Origin: Aneurinibacillus thermoaerophilus
Lineage (GTDB): Bacteria > Bacillota > Bacilli > Aneurinibacillales > Aneurinibacillaceae
NCBI RefSeq assembly: GCF_900099925.1
Contig: NZ_FNDE01000034.1
Coordinates: 1 to 41,948 of the forward strand
Direction: 5' to 3'
DNA length: 41,948 bases
Shown here: piece by piece, positions 8,649-16,844 of the stretch
How the letters are laid out: every line of letters begins with the position of its first letter
Numbering within the stretch: position 1 is the first letter of the stretch
Notes under the pieces: generated by a model
Database searches by the model: none
What the model saw: the letters and a program-made list of their open reading frames with translations, nothing else
What the model was told of the DNA's origin: nothing
Program-made: the position numbers and the translations under genes

Positions 8649-10115
8649 TTACTTTACATAAACGAACAGATTATCCCCTCTCGTTTCGACAAGGATGGAC
8701 GGAAAGTCGCTGTCCAATTTTTCAAGCGAAAGCCAGAGGACACCTTTTTCGTTGCGTACATATGCATTATTTTTGCTCGGATATTTGCGCACAGTTTCAC
8801 CACAGCGCATGGTCGCTATTTCCTGGGACGCATCCCAATAAACTTGGCAACCATACAATTGGGCAAACGGGCGAAGCGCGATAAACCATTTGCCATCGAT
8901 TTTTTTCGCAACGCTTTCGCCCGCAGGAATACCAGCCACCGAAGCAGTCCCGTTCGAATGTAGAACAAGAGCAGTGGAACCATGCAAATACGAAATCGCC
9001 TTGATAACCTGCTCATTCGGGTTTTCTACGATAATATCCGGCGTAATGCCGTGCCCGTTGATCTTCCGAAGTTTCGGGGAGAAATACTCTTCGATCGTCA
9101 GCTTTAAAATCCCGCCTTGTTTCAACGGTACCAATTCCTGAACCGTGCCTTTGCCGAATGTTTTGGTGCCGACGATTTTGGCAACATTGTAATCCTGTAG
9201 CGCGCCTGTCAGCACTTCGGACGCGCTGGCCGTTCCTCCGTTTACAAGGACGACAACCGGAAGCGAGATCGCTCCGGATTTGGCCATAATCGCCGTTCGT
9301 TTGCCGCTTCGATCTTTTACATATACAAGCGCGCCTTTATCGATAAATTCATCGGCAATTTCCAGCGCCGCATCCAGGTAGCCGCCGCCGTTGTCGCGCA
9401 AGTCAAGAATCAACCCCTTCATCCCGTCCTTTCGCAGCTTGGCGAGATGCTTGCGAAACACTTCTGCGCTATTTTCAGAAAATGTGTAAAGCACCATATA
9501 TCCAATTTTATTGTCCAGCATGACACTATCGACCGGCGAGAATTGCAGCGCCTCACGCATGAGTGAAACTATCTGCTCCTTTCCCGCGCGTTTAATCGTA
9601 AGTTCTATGCTGGAACCGACTTCACCTTTCATCCATTCCGTAACCTGCTCGATAGACTGCCCGGCAACCCGCTTGCCGTCAACAGCAATGATTTCGTCAC
9701 CTGCCCGCAAACCAGCTTTTGCCGCAGTCGAACCTTCAAATACACTTTCGATGAGCAATTTGTTATTTTCTTGCTGAATATATACGCCAATGCCTACGAA
9801 CGTACCTTCTAAGTTGTTATAAAATTCTTCAAACTCCTCATTCGTAAAATAGGTAGTGTAAAGGTCGCCCGTTTCCTCCAACAGCCCGCGAATGGCGCCA
9901 TCTGTGAGACGCTTTACATCCAGCTGGCTGTTCAAATGTTTTTCCATTACGGTTTGCAGCACTTCATGAATCCGTGCTTCCTCTGCGGCATACGGATTGT
10001 TTGCGGCATTCGGCACATTCTCCGCCGCCAGCGTCGGAGCGGCCATGCTTCCTGCTACGGCCATAAGCATGCTCCATACAAGTAAGTGTTTCATCGTTTT
10101 TTTCAAAGTACTCAA
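8649..10115 (-). CDS. PDZ-containing S41 (CtpA/CtpB-type) serine protease with CuAO-N-like C-terminal domain
   Basis: A secreted C-terminal processing protease of about 488 residues. A signal peptide (about residues 10-35) is followed by a PDZ domain at about 105-185 (GTFVGIGVYIQ and GLRAGDEIIAVDGKRVAG). The S41 catalytic domain holds the Ser motif VNGGTASASEV and the Lys motif GTKTFGKGTVQ, both intact. The last 110 residues (GKWFIALRPFAQLYGCQVYWDASQEIATM) resemble the copper amine oxidase N-terminal domain, which is also seen at the C-termini of both S-layer-type proteins here. The ribosome site GGGAGAGG lies inside the longer frame, so TTG at 10115 is preferred to GTG at 10133. It may trim or control surface proteins outside the membrane; the substrate is unknown. 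Confidence 0.88.
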   Translation of the reverse strand: MSTLKKTMKHLLVWSMLMAVAGSMAAPTLAAENVPNAANNPYAAEEARIHEVLQTVMEKHLNSQLDVKRLTDGAIRGLLEETGDLYTTYFTNEEFEEFYNNLEGTFVGIGVYIQQENNKLLIESVFEGSTAAKAGLRAGDEIIAVDGKRVAGQSIEQVTEWMKGEVGSSIELTIKRAGKEQIVSLMREALQFSPVDSVMLDNKIGYMVLYTFSENSAEVFRKHLAKLRKDGMKGLILDLRDNGGGYLDAALEIADEFIDKGALVYVKDRSGKRTAIMAKSGAISLPVVVLVNGGTASASEVLTGALQDYNVAKIVGTKTFGKGTVQELVPLKQGGILKLTIEEYFSPKLRKINGHGITPDIIVENPNEQVIKAISYLHGSTALVLHSNGTASVAGIPAGESVAKKIDGKWFIALRPFAQLYGCQVYWDASQEIATMRCGETVRKYPSKNNAYVRNEKGVLWLSLEKLDSDFPSILVETRGDNLFVYVK

Positions 10116-10189
10116 CTTCCTCTCCCTATTCACATTTTGCTGCTTGGTTTACTTCCTTCCTCTTAACTATCATTCGACGCGCGCGCCAA

Positions 10190-10843
10190 CTATCCTTTTT
10201 TTTCCTCGTATACAGCGAGCGCGGCAAACACTTTGCGCCGCATCCACTGACGGTTGATCTGCCTCCCATGAATCACCAACTGGGAGGAACGGCCACCGTC
10301 AAGATTAAGCGCGATATGACAGCCGACCTGCCGCAAAATATGTGCCAGTTCGCGACAGGTCAATCCTGAAGGGCGGCCATCCGTCACCGCAAAAATAACA
10401 TCCGTCTCTGTCAATCCAACGGCCGTGCGCGGATGAGACTCCGCCGCAATCGTCGTTTCTATATGCGGACTTGCCACAAGGCCCGGCAACAGCAGCGGCG
10501 ACGACTCCACCGCCCAGTGCGCCTCCTGGAAATCAGCAATCGTTCTTCCTTTCACCGTGTCGATCCGGACGATACCTGCGACATCCCGATACAGGTAAAA
10601 ACCGCCCATTGAACGGTCAACAGTCGTGCCATTACTGTATTTCATGCCGGAGATGGAATACCCGCCATCAAGGTGGAAAAAGTTTGCGTTCATTAGAATT
10701 ATCGGCACTTCCTGTCCTTCTTTTTTGAGCCTGTCATACATACGGGTAAGCCATTCCCCTTCCGGAAGACAGGGAAGCAATTCAATGGGCGTTCGTCGTG
10801 AAACCTTTACAAAATGCACCGCCTTTTCTTTCCAATATTTCAT
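10190..10843 (-). CDS. Phosphodiester glycosidase family (NAGPA/DUF2233-like) protein
   Basis: A 217-residue protein with the features of the phosphodiester glycosidase domain known from human uncovering enzyme and bacterial YngK/DUF2233 proteins. These include MNANFFHLDGGYSISG near residue 55, a central RTAVGLTETDVIFAVTDGR, and the signature ALNLDGGRSSQLVI near 180. There is no signal peptide, which is unusual because many relatives are exported, so the protein may act in the cytoplasm or leave the cell by another route. It precedes the protease gene by about 75 bases on the same strand and may share its transcript. Family members act on sugar-phosphodiesters; the substrate here is not known. 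Confidence 0.8.
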   Translation of the reverse strand: MKYWKEKAVHFVKVSRRTPIELLPCLPEGEWLTRMYDRLKKEGQEVPIILMNANFFHLDGGYSISGMKYSNGTTVDRSMGGFYLYRDVAGIVRIDTVKGRTIADFQEAHWAVESSPLLLPGLVASPHIETTIAAESHPRTAVGLTETDVIFAVTDGRPSGLTCRELAHILRQVGCHIALNLDGGRSSQLVIHGRQINRQWMRRKVFAALAVYEEKKG

Positions 10844-10865
10844 TCTACTCTCTGTTCTCTCCTTT

Positions 10866-10894
10866 TCGTCATCGACCGTATTTTATGGTAAAAT
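10866..10894 (+). promoter_or_regulatory. Predicted promoter for the MBOAT operon
   Basis: An extended -10 (TGG-TAAAAT, 10889-10894) is preceded 17 bases upstream by TCGTCA, a 4-of-6 match to the -35 consensus. It would give a leader of about 115 bases before the MBOAT start. Confidence 0.6.
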
Positions 10895-10966
10895 AGAAAA
10901 GATATTTTGCGGAGGAAAGTACATAGTATTACAGAATACAATGCACTTTCCCAAACATTGAAAAAA

Positions 10967-10991
10967 TGGGACACGCCTGTGTCTTATTTTT
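10967..10991 (+). terminator. Terminator-like hairpin in the MBOAT leader (possible attenuator)
   Basis: GGGACAC pairs with GTGTCTT (five Watson-Crick and two G-U pairs) around a GCCT loop, followed by ATTTTTT. It lies between the predicted promoter and the MBOAT gene on the same strand. The loop and 3' arm (GCCTG) can instead pair with CAGGC just downstream (10993-10997), an alternative that would break the terminator. Confidence 0.6.
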
Positions 10992-11018
10992 TCAGGCACA
11001 TAAGGATGGGCATCGGTT

Positions 11019-12479
11019 ATGTTATTTCATACGGCTGAATTCTTTTTTCTTCTTATTATTACGTTTATTTGTTATTACTTGTTTCGCAACGCCCGGCTTG
11101 TCATTTTAAGCGTAGCCAACTGCCTGTTTTACGCGGCAGCAAGCTGGGGGTTTCTCGGGCTATTTCTTGGCATGTCGTTTACTTCCTATTTAATCGCCCG
11201 GCGAATTCCGAAAGGACAAAGTCGGTTCTGGCTCACGATCGGAATTATTCTGAACGTGGCCAACCTAGCATTCTTTAAATATTCTATGTTCATCATTCAA
11301 AACCTGGAAGCGGTAACCGGCCTGACGCTGGTCGCCAAAGACGGATTTTGGGCCCATATCGTGCTTCCGATCGGTATTTCCTTTTATACGTTCCAGCTTA
11401 TCGCCTATCTGACAGACGTATATAAAGGTCGTATCGAGCCTACGGATTCATATCTTCGCTTCTGGGTATTTATCGCGTTTTTCCCGCACCAGCTGGCGGG
11501 CCCGATCATGCGTGGGCATGAATTCATGCCCCAGGTAGAACAGACACATAAACTAACGCTGACACCGACGGAATTCAAATACGGTGTCTACCTCATTCTA
11601 TGGGGACTTGCAAAAAAAATTCTGATCGCGGATCAAGTGTCTCCCATCGTTGATGAATATTTCAAAAATCCAGCTGACTTGACAATGGCCCAAGCCTGGA
11701 CAGGCGCATATTTGTTCGGATTTCAAATTTACGCCGATTTTTCCGCGTACAGCGATATGGCGGTCGGACTCGGGTATCTGTTCGGATACCGCCTACCACT
11801 AAACTTCTTAAGCCCGTATATTAGCGCGAATGCGACCGAATTCTGGCGACGCTGGCACATTACACTATCGAGCTGGATTCGTGACTACATCTACATTCCG
11901 CTGGGAGGTTCGCGCAAAGGCCGCTTACGCAAGGACGTCAACCTGCTTGCGGCGATGTTGATTTCGGGACTATGGCACGGCGCGATGTGGACATTCGTCA
12001 TCTGGGGCTTCCTGCACGGAATGCTGCTGATTATTCATAAATGGTATGCAGACGGACTGAAAAAGCTGTTGGATGCGCTGCCTTCGCCAGGCAAAGCTGT
12101 CTCTCGCATAATAGCCGTGCTATACCGGATAATCGCCGTGGTTCTCTTTTTCCACATTACCACGGTTACATGGGTATTTTTCCGGGCAGAAAGCGTGCAG
12201 GACGCGTTCGATTATGTAACGGCCATGTTTGACCCGGCAGGCTGGGCCAATTTCGTGCAGCAAATTTCATCACAGGCGTTCTACCTACAGATCGTCCTGG
12301 TGCTGTACGCTGCCCACTTGCTGGAATATATCGTGCGCCGCAATGAAGAAGGAATCGCAGCATGGTGGCACCGCCTGGTTCCGTCTCCTGTGCGTGGAAT
12401 CGTATACGCCCTGCTTGTGTTCGTCGTTATCGCCATGATTAAGGGTGAGAAGCATGATTTTATCTATTTTCAGTTTTAA
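11019..12479 (+). CDS. MBOAT-family membrane O-acyltransferase (AlgI/DltB-type)
   Basis: A 486-residue integral membrane protein with roughly ten hydrophobic segments. The MBOAT signature is present: TEFWRRWHITLSSWIRDYIY near residue 275 and the catalytic His in ISGLWHGAMWTFVIWGFLHG near residue 320. Family members move an acyl group (often acetyl) across the membrane for modification of an extracellular polymer. It is followed by a membrane-anchored SGNH protein whose start overlaps its end by 26 bases. This two-gene arrangement is that of AlgI-AlgX/J, PatA-PatB and DltB-DltD. The likely substrate is a cell-wall or surface polysaccharide, possibly the S-layer glycan or secondary wall polymer; that is inference. 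Absence of other dlt genes argues against D-alanylation. Confidence 0.92.
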   Translation: MLFHTAEFFFLLIITFICYYLFRNARLVILSVANCLFYAAASWGFLGLFLGMSFTSYLIARRIPKGQSRFWLTIGIILNVANLAFFKYSMFIIQNLEAVTGLTLVAKDGFWAHIVLPIGISFYTFQLIAYLTDVYKGRIEPTDSYLRFWVFIAFFPHQLAGPIMRGHEFMPQVEQTHKLTLTPTEFKYGVYLILWGLAKKILIADQVSPIVDEYFKNPADLTMAQAWTGAYLFGFQIYADFSAYSDMAVGLGYLFGYRLPLNFLSPYISANATEFWRRWHITLSSWIRDYIYIPLGGSRKGRLRKDVNLLAAMLISGLWHGAMWTFVIWGFLHGMLLIIHKWYADGLKKLLDALPSPGKAVSRIIAVLYRIIAVVLFFHITTVTWVFFRAESVQDAFDYVTAMFDPAGWANFVQQISSQAFYLQIVLVLYAAHLLEYIVRRNEEGIAAWWHRLVPSPVRGIVYALLVFVVIAMIKGEKHDFIYFQF

Positions 12480-13530
12480 ATTAAACAAAAAAGGGAGCTT
12501 CCTTCAACTTGTCAGAAATGAGAAAGGAGAAGTTACATTAAGACGCTCAAAGAGACGTCGGAAGCAGTCGTGGTGGATGCGCGGATTTTTGTGGGCTTTG
12601 TTGCTTGTGGCGCTGTGCGAAGCGTTCATTTTCCGCAATCCGGCGCTGTACGGAATGAGCCCGGCCAGCTTTATCGGGCAAATTACAGATGTCGAGAAAC
12701 GACTGGAAAGCCAGAATACAGCGAAAATCAAACTGCTTGTACTCGGCGATTCGCAAAGCATGGACGCGCTGCGCCCGCCGCTGCTCGCCGCAAGGTACGG
12801 CCTGAAACCGGATGAAGTGTTCAACCTGAGCATAAGCGGTGGCAAAGCGGTTGATATGCTGCACCTGTATGAGAAGCACAAGCAAGATCTGCCGAACCTT
12901 CAGCACGTCATTATTTCGGTAAACGAGCACCAGTTAAACGCTTCTACTGATTTTTCAGACAACAAATTCCGCTATCACGCGACGCTTGCGGAACGGTTGC
13001 AGGTGCCGCATTTCGAAAACAAAATGGATCTGGCTTTCGGCTGGCTGCTTTATTCATATGGACTGCGTGAAGTGTGGACCGAGATGGCGAAGCTGTACTG
13101 GGAAGACAAGCTGCCGCAGCCACCGCGGGATCAATACAAATACAAATGGGGGCTGCCGCCTGTGGAAGCCCGCGAGGCCAATCACCTTGGCCCAGCCTAT
13201 GCTGCCGAAGTAGCCAAGCGATGGATGCGCGACTACCAGTTAAAAGGCGTGGAAACGAACGCCCTGGAACGGCTGATGAAAGAATTGTCCAAGCAGGGAG
13301 TATCGTTCACCGTAGTCCAGCTTCCGCGTACGCAGGCGTTTGAAACCATTATGAAAAAACAGTACGCTTCCGAGCAGGCCGCTTACCGTCATCTAGTCGG
13401 AGAACTGTCGACCAGATATAATGGGAGATTCATAATCATCCCGCCGACGCTGGATGATTCGTATTTCCGCGATGCGAACCATGTGAACAAGAAGGGCGCA
13501 GAAAAAATTACGGCAGAGCTGTCCTTATAG
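12454..13530 (+). CDS. Membrane-anchored SGNH/AlgX-like acyltransferase partner
   Basis: A 358-residue protein with an N-terminal transmembrane anchor at about residues 43-62 and an extracellular SGNH-type domain. Block I is LLVLGDSQSMDALRP with the nucleophile Ser, and the C-terminal catalytic dyad is DANHVNKKGAEK (Asp-x-x-His). ATG at 12454 is chosen: AAGGGTGA precedes it and the frame overlaps the MBOAT gene by 26 bases, suggesting translational coupling. In AlgX, AlgJ or PatB systems this partner takes the acyl group from the MBOAT protein and transfers it to the polymer. The polymer acted on here is not shown by the sequence. Confidence 0.88.
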   Translation: MILSIFSFKLNKKGSFLQLVRNEKGEVTLRRSKRRRKQSWWMRGFLWALLLVALCEAFIFRNPALYGMSPASFIGQITDVEKRLESQNTAKIKLLVLGDSQSMDALRPPLLAARYGLKPDEVFNLSISGGKAVDMLHLYEKHKQDLPNLQHVIISVNEHQLNASTDFSDNKFRYHATLAERLQVPHFENKMDLAFGWLLYSYGLREVWTEMAKLYWEDKLPQPPRDQYKYKWGLPPVEAREANHLGPAYAAEVAKRWMRDYQLKGVETNALERLMKELSKQGVSFTVVQLPRTQAFETIMKKQYASEQAAYRHLVGELSTRYNGRFIIIPPTLDDSYFRDANHVNKKGAEKITAELSL

Positions 13531-13545
13531 CTCTGCCGCTTTCTC
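13512..13545 (+). terminator. Terminator overlapping the stop of the SGNH gene
   Basis: A 9-bp perfect stem (GGCAGAGCT with AGCTCTGCC) brackets the TAG stop codon and is followed by GCTTTCTC. The T run is modest. It can also close transcription from the opposite gene at 13560. Confidence 0.65.
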
Positions 13546-13559
13546 ACCATTTTCCGCGC

Positions 13560-14075
13560 TTATTGCTGCTTCATCGTGAAAATTTCCCGATCATGCTCTC
13601 CGATCTTCATATCATAGAATCGCAAATCCTTCTTCGTGACCATGTTTTCACACAAAGTTTTTAATCCGCCTTTCATATCCGCTATATCATACTGGACAGA
13701 ATCGATAACTGCTCTGCTTTCAAGCTGATTGTTTCGGATCGCGTGTACCATCTGGTGCAATTCTTTCTGCCCGACTTCCAGTATATCTACGCGCTGTTCC
13801 AGCTTATCCATGCGTCCTTCCAACGTATCCATGCGCTGTCCGAGCTTGTCCATACGCACTTCCAGCGTATCCATGCGCTGTTCGAGCTTGTCCATACGCA
13901 CTTCCAGCGTATCCATGCGCTGTTCGAGCTTGTCCATACGCACTTCCAGCGTATCCATGCGCTGTTCAAGCTTGCCCATGCGCTGTTCCACTTTGTCGAG
14001 CCGATTATCTATATTTTCCAACTTCTGATTAACATGCTGCAGCTCGCCCAATATCCGGTTCAACACAGCTTCCAT
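13560..14075 (-). CDS. Heptad-repeat coiled-coil protein
   Basis: A 171-residue protein starting MEAVLNRILGELQHV. The ATG at 14075 has GGGGAGG seven bases upstream, so the longer upstream frame is rejected. Residues about 35-100 are tandem 14-residue units (MDTLEVRMDKLEQR), an almost ideal two-heptad coiled coil. The tail (about 110-171) is non-repetitive. No signal peptide or membrane helix is visible. It resembles in design, not in repeat sequence, the gene at the left edge of the window. Its function is unknown; self-association is the only safe prediction. Confidence 0.82.
   Translation of the reverse strand: MEAVLNRILGELQHVNQKLENIDNRLDKVEQRMGKLEQRMDTLEVRMDKLEQRMDTLEVRMDKLEQRMDTLEVRMDKLGQRMDTLEGRMDKLEQRVDILEVGQKELHQMVHAIRNNQLESRAVIDSVQYDIADMKGGLKTLCENMVTKKDLRFYDMKIGEHDREIFTMKQQ
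13797..13990 (-). repeat. 42-bp tandem repeats coding MDTLEVRMDKLEQR units
   Basis: Four to five 42-bp units lie head to tail inside the coiled-coil gene. The central three are almost identical at DNA level, indicating recent expansion or gene conversion. Confidence 0.85.
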
Positions 14076-14105
14076 CCCATTGCCTCCCCGTGATTTTATG
14101 CACTC

Positions 14106-14114
14106 ATTATACCA
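14106..14114 (-). promoter_or_regulatory. Extended -10 promoter of the coiled-coil gene
   Basis: On the minus strand TGG-TATAAT lies about 30 bases before the start codon at 14075. No convincing -35 is seen 16-18 bases upstream, as is common for extended -10 promoters. Confidence 0.5.
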
Positions 14115-14404
14115 CAAAAGCCGATCGATGCATTCAATTATTTTACATTTTTTAACAAACGGGAGACTTGTAGACTTTGCTGCTCTCCCTTTTTCCACGA
14201 CGAAGCGGAACAGAGGCCTGTATTACTGCGGGCAGACAAGATGCATTCGCGTCAGAGTTGAAAACTTTTCAAAACATATGATTGAATATTCATTCACTTA
14301 TACAAACAACAGACTTCTTTGCAAATTTTTATGTGTGAATAAATGTGAAAAGTTATGAGTGAATATTCATTCACAAATAAATATAAAATATCATCCAAGC
14401 CGCA
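14112..14404. other. Intergenic region with terminator-like stem and repeated element
   Basis: No gene is supported here. GGGAGA...TCTCCC with a T-rich flank (14161-14186) could end transcription of the S-layer-like gene or of anything entering on the plus strand. The 15-base sequence TGAATATTCATTCAC occurs twice (14283-14297 and 14360-14374). The second copy forms a small stem (GTGAAT with ATTCAC). These may be operator sites or just AT-rich repeats. Confidence 0.5.
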
Positions 14405-16576
14405 TTATTCAATAAACACCGTCTGACTTTCTGCATCCCAACGTGCCTTCGCGCCCAAAGCTTGCACGACATGATAAACCGGAAGCATCATCCGTTCATT
14501 TTTAATCTCTGCAACCACATCGGTCGGGACAACCGTTCCGTTTACCATAATCTTTCGTTCTCCTACCTTGATTTGTACGACCTTATCGCCTTTGAATAAA
14601 GTAACCGTATGTGCTGCTTTGTCCCAGACGATATCCTTCTCCCCTACACCAAGTACTTCGGCGACATAGCGAACAGGTAAATAGGTACGGTCATCCTTAA
14701 TGTACGGAGCCGCATCCATAACTTTCTCGTTATCGCCGATTCTATAAATAGTACTGCCTATCGTAAACGAGCCGCTCATTTTTGTATCAGTCGGGGCAGG
14801 CGTGATAACGCTTGCATACTGAAACGCAGAACCTGTCGTTACATTGAAAACTTTGCTATTGAATGGATGGGATAGCGCATAGCCCGCAACTTTCGCTTCC
14901 ATGACTCCTTCCGGCACGCTCCGATCCAGGCCAAGCTTAATTCCCGAAATTCTAATTTTGGAAGGTTTGGTGCTCTCCGCTTTCACATTGAATGTAATCG
15001 CATCGTATATAGATTCCGCCTTTACAATCTGCACGGAAGCTGTATCAATTTTCAAATCCCCTTCTATGACTTCAACTTTCGGCGTCGTGGTATATGTAAC
15101 CCCTTTTGGAAGATAAACCACGACGAATCCGTTCTCCGTCCCAAGCGGTCCCATATCGATCGCCTTTCTAATGGCACCCGGCATTGTCTCAGCGAGGAAA
15201 ATATCAGGTGCTTCCTGCCCCTGCAAACCAATTCTCAACTTTCCTTCCCCCGCCGCTTTAGGAATCACCGGGGGGATGACTTTAGCGACGAGAACTTTTT
15301 GCTTTTCGATACCCGCTCCCTCAACCGTCGCCTCGATATCGCCCAGGGTACCTGTCTTCACGGCGATGGCTGCTTCAAAGACAAGCTTGCGCTTGCTGCT
15401 GGAAGGCGTGGACGTGGAAGGAATGGTGAACGTAATCCGATTGCTATCGCTGTTGACAACGCCTCTCACGTCGCTGCCTGAATAACTGATAAGATGCCTC
15501 ACTATATTGCCGGAAGGCGTAACCGTTCCAACGATTTTCACAGTGCTCGGGAACTCGACTTCAACTTCCCGCCCTCCTATGAACGCGCCTGGCGAAGTTT
15601 CTTCAATCGTCATTTTGACAACTTTTTTGTCATCAAATTTACTGGAAAGAATCTGGTTAACTTGCTCTACCTTTATATTCGCTCCCCACTTCTGATACTT
15701 CGCCACAACCACTTCCGCATCGCTCAGTTCCGTACCGGAAATCGATACGTATACATCCCCCGGAACGGCTCCGTCTTTCGGCTTCACCCTCGGTTTTACA
15801 TAAAGAAAACCGCGATCCTTACTCCCTGCTGGAATATTCAACGTTGCCCGTAATGTATTCCCATCCTTAATAATATTTGTAAAAGTCGCTCCGGTAAATC
15901 CGCCCGTACCTGTCAGCTTGATGTCCCGCCATTCAAACTGCGACGGCAAGCGGAACGTAACCGGCGTAGAGGAGCCCCGCGTAATCTGTCCTGGAGAAGC
16001 CTCTTCAATCCGTACTATACCTGTGTCAGCTTCCGTTTCCCCTATCGCCTCTACCGTATCAGCAACGGCTATCGTCTTGCCTGTCCGAACAATAGCGAAC
16101 GTATACTCGCCGGAAGTAATGGTGCTATCCATCGGCTCCACCTTGACCTTCAGTTCGCCTGTCGCACCATTCACTTTGATATCCAGGGGAATCCGTATCT
16201 TGTCCGCTTGATCCCCATCGTTGTTCACGATATTCGGGCCTGCCGGTGTAACGACCAGAGTGCTCTCCGTCATCAGTACCGCCGTGGCGTTTTCCAAACC
16301 CGCCGGAACTCGATTCCATTCCACTCCTGGCGGCAATGTCACACGAAATGTGTCTCTAGTAGTAAAGTCGATATCCTTTTCGCCTACATACAAACTGGCA
16401 GCCGGATTGCCATCAGCATGATAATTAGACGAAAGATGTAAAATCCGGTCTACGTAATTGTTGCTGTTCGCTTCTACTATAGAAGACATCCAGGGCATCA
16501 CTGCCAGAGGCGCCGCTAGTGCCACAAAAGAAACCTGCCGTACTCCTTTATACCATTTTTTGTGACCTCTTTTCAT
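14405..16576 (-). CDS. S-layer-like secreted protein with C-terminal CuAO-N-like domain
   Basis: A 723-residue exported protein. ATG at 16576 has AAAGGGGGAA upstream. The signal peptide ends near VEA-NSNN (about residue 36). The body is built of repeated beta-sandwich-like segments, and Ser/Thr/Gly/Val-rich motifs such as ETSPGAFIGGREVEVEFPS and DIEATVEGAGIEKQKVLVAK recur. The last 115 residues form a copper amine oxidase N-terminal-like domain (DDRTYLPVRYVAEVLGV, MMLPVYHVVQALGAKARWD). It is a paralogue of the protein at 20633-22912: both share the segment order, the phrase TITPAP and the C-terminal domain, but have clearly diverged. No SLH domain is present. It may be a minor or alternative S-layer protein. 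It has its own strong promoter. Confidence 0.82.
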   Translation of the reverse strand: MKRGHKKWYKGVRQVSFVALAAPLAVMPWMSSIVEANSNNYVDRILHLSSNYHADGNPAASLYVGEKDIDFTTRDTFRVTLPPGVEWNRVPAGLENATAVLMTESTLVVTPAGPNIVNNDGDQADKIRIPLDIKVNGATGELKVKVEPMDSTITSGEYTFAIVRTGKTIAVADTVEAIGETEADTGIVRIEEASPGQITRGSSTPVTFRLPSQFEWRDIKLTGTGGFTGATFTNIIKDGNTLRATLNIPAGSKDRGFLYVKPRVKPKDGAVPGDVYVSISGTELSDAEVVVAKYQKWGANIKVEQVNQILSSKFDDKKVVKMTIEETSPGAFIGGREVEVEFPSTVKIVGTVTPSGNIVRHLISYSGSDVRGVVNSDSNRITFTIPSTSTPSSSKRKLVFEAAIAVKTGTLGDIEATVEGAGIEKQKVLVAKVIPPVIPKAAGEGKLRIGLQGQEAPDIFLAETMPGAIRKAIDMGPLGTENGFVVVYLPKGVTYTTTPKVEVIEGDLKIDTASVQIVKAESIYDAITFNVKAESTKPSKIRISGIKLGLDRSVPEGVMEAKVAGYALSHPFNSKVFNVTTGSAFQYASVITPAPTDTKMSGSFTIGSTIYRIGDNEKVMDAAPYIKDDRTYLPVRYVAEVLGVGEKDIVWDKAAHTVTLFKGDKVVQIKVGERKIMVNGTVVPTDVVAEIKNERMMLPVYHVVQALGAKARWDAESQTVFIE

Positions 16577-16633
16577 CACTTTCCCCCTTTTATGCTCTTG
16601 TTTTTGCCTCTCACCATGCCAGAACACGATCAA

Positions 16634-16649
16634 TAGAAAGCGCTATCAT
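16634..16649 (-). promoter_or_regulatory. Possible CcpA (cre) site in the S-layer-like leader
   Basis: ATGATAGCGCTTTCTA matches the cre consensus WTGNNARCGNWWWCAW at all but one fixed position. It lies downstream of the predicted transcription start, where a bound protein would block elongation. Confidence 0.35.
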
Positions 16650-16699
16650 TTCCTTGAGCACTCACCCCCTAAAAAATTCTAATATTTTCATATATTTAG

Positions 16700-16729
16700 A
16701 TTATATATACAAAATTTTGGAATCGTCAA
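16700..16729 (-). promoter_or_regulatory. SigA-type promoter of the S-layer-like gene
   Basis: A -35 TTGACG (16724-16729) and a perfect -10 TATAAT (16700-16705) are separated by 18 bases in an AT-rich stretch. The leader would be about 115 bases. Confidence 0.8.
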
Positions 16730-16773
16730 TAAAAAATATAAATAATCATTCTTTTTAAAATATTCTTTGAGAC

Positions 16774-16802
16774 AAAAAATAGGAGACACTCGCAAGTGTC
16801 TC
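16774..16802 (-). terminator. Rho-independent terminator of the SLAP gene
   Basis: A perfect 8-bp stem (GAGACACT with AGTGTCTC), a 4-base loop and then CTATTTTTTG on the minus strand, 43 bases after the stop. Confidence 0.88.
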
Positions 16803-16844
16803 ATCAAATGGTTCTGCCTCCCTTTCTCCATCACAATCAACCTT

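Noticed and set aside
12510..12542. Ten-codon frame starting TTG with AAAGGGAG upstream, inside the SGNH gene
   Set aside because: It is very short and lies within a coupled gene whose own start at 12454 is adequate.
11019..13530. dlt (teichoic acid D-alanylation) operon
   Set aside because: There is no dltA or dltC nearby, and the second protein has an AlgX/SGNH dyad rather than clear DltD features.
14076..14198. 41-residue N-terminal extension of the coiled-coil protein
   Set aside because: A strong ribosome site and an extended -10 box lie inside it, so translation starts at 14075.
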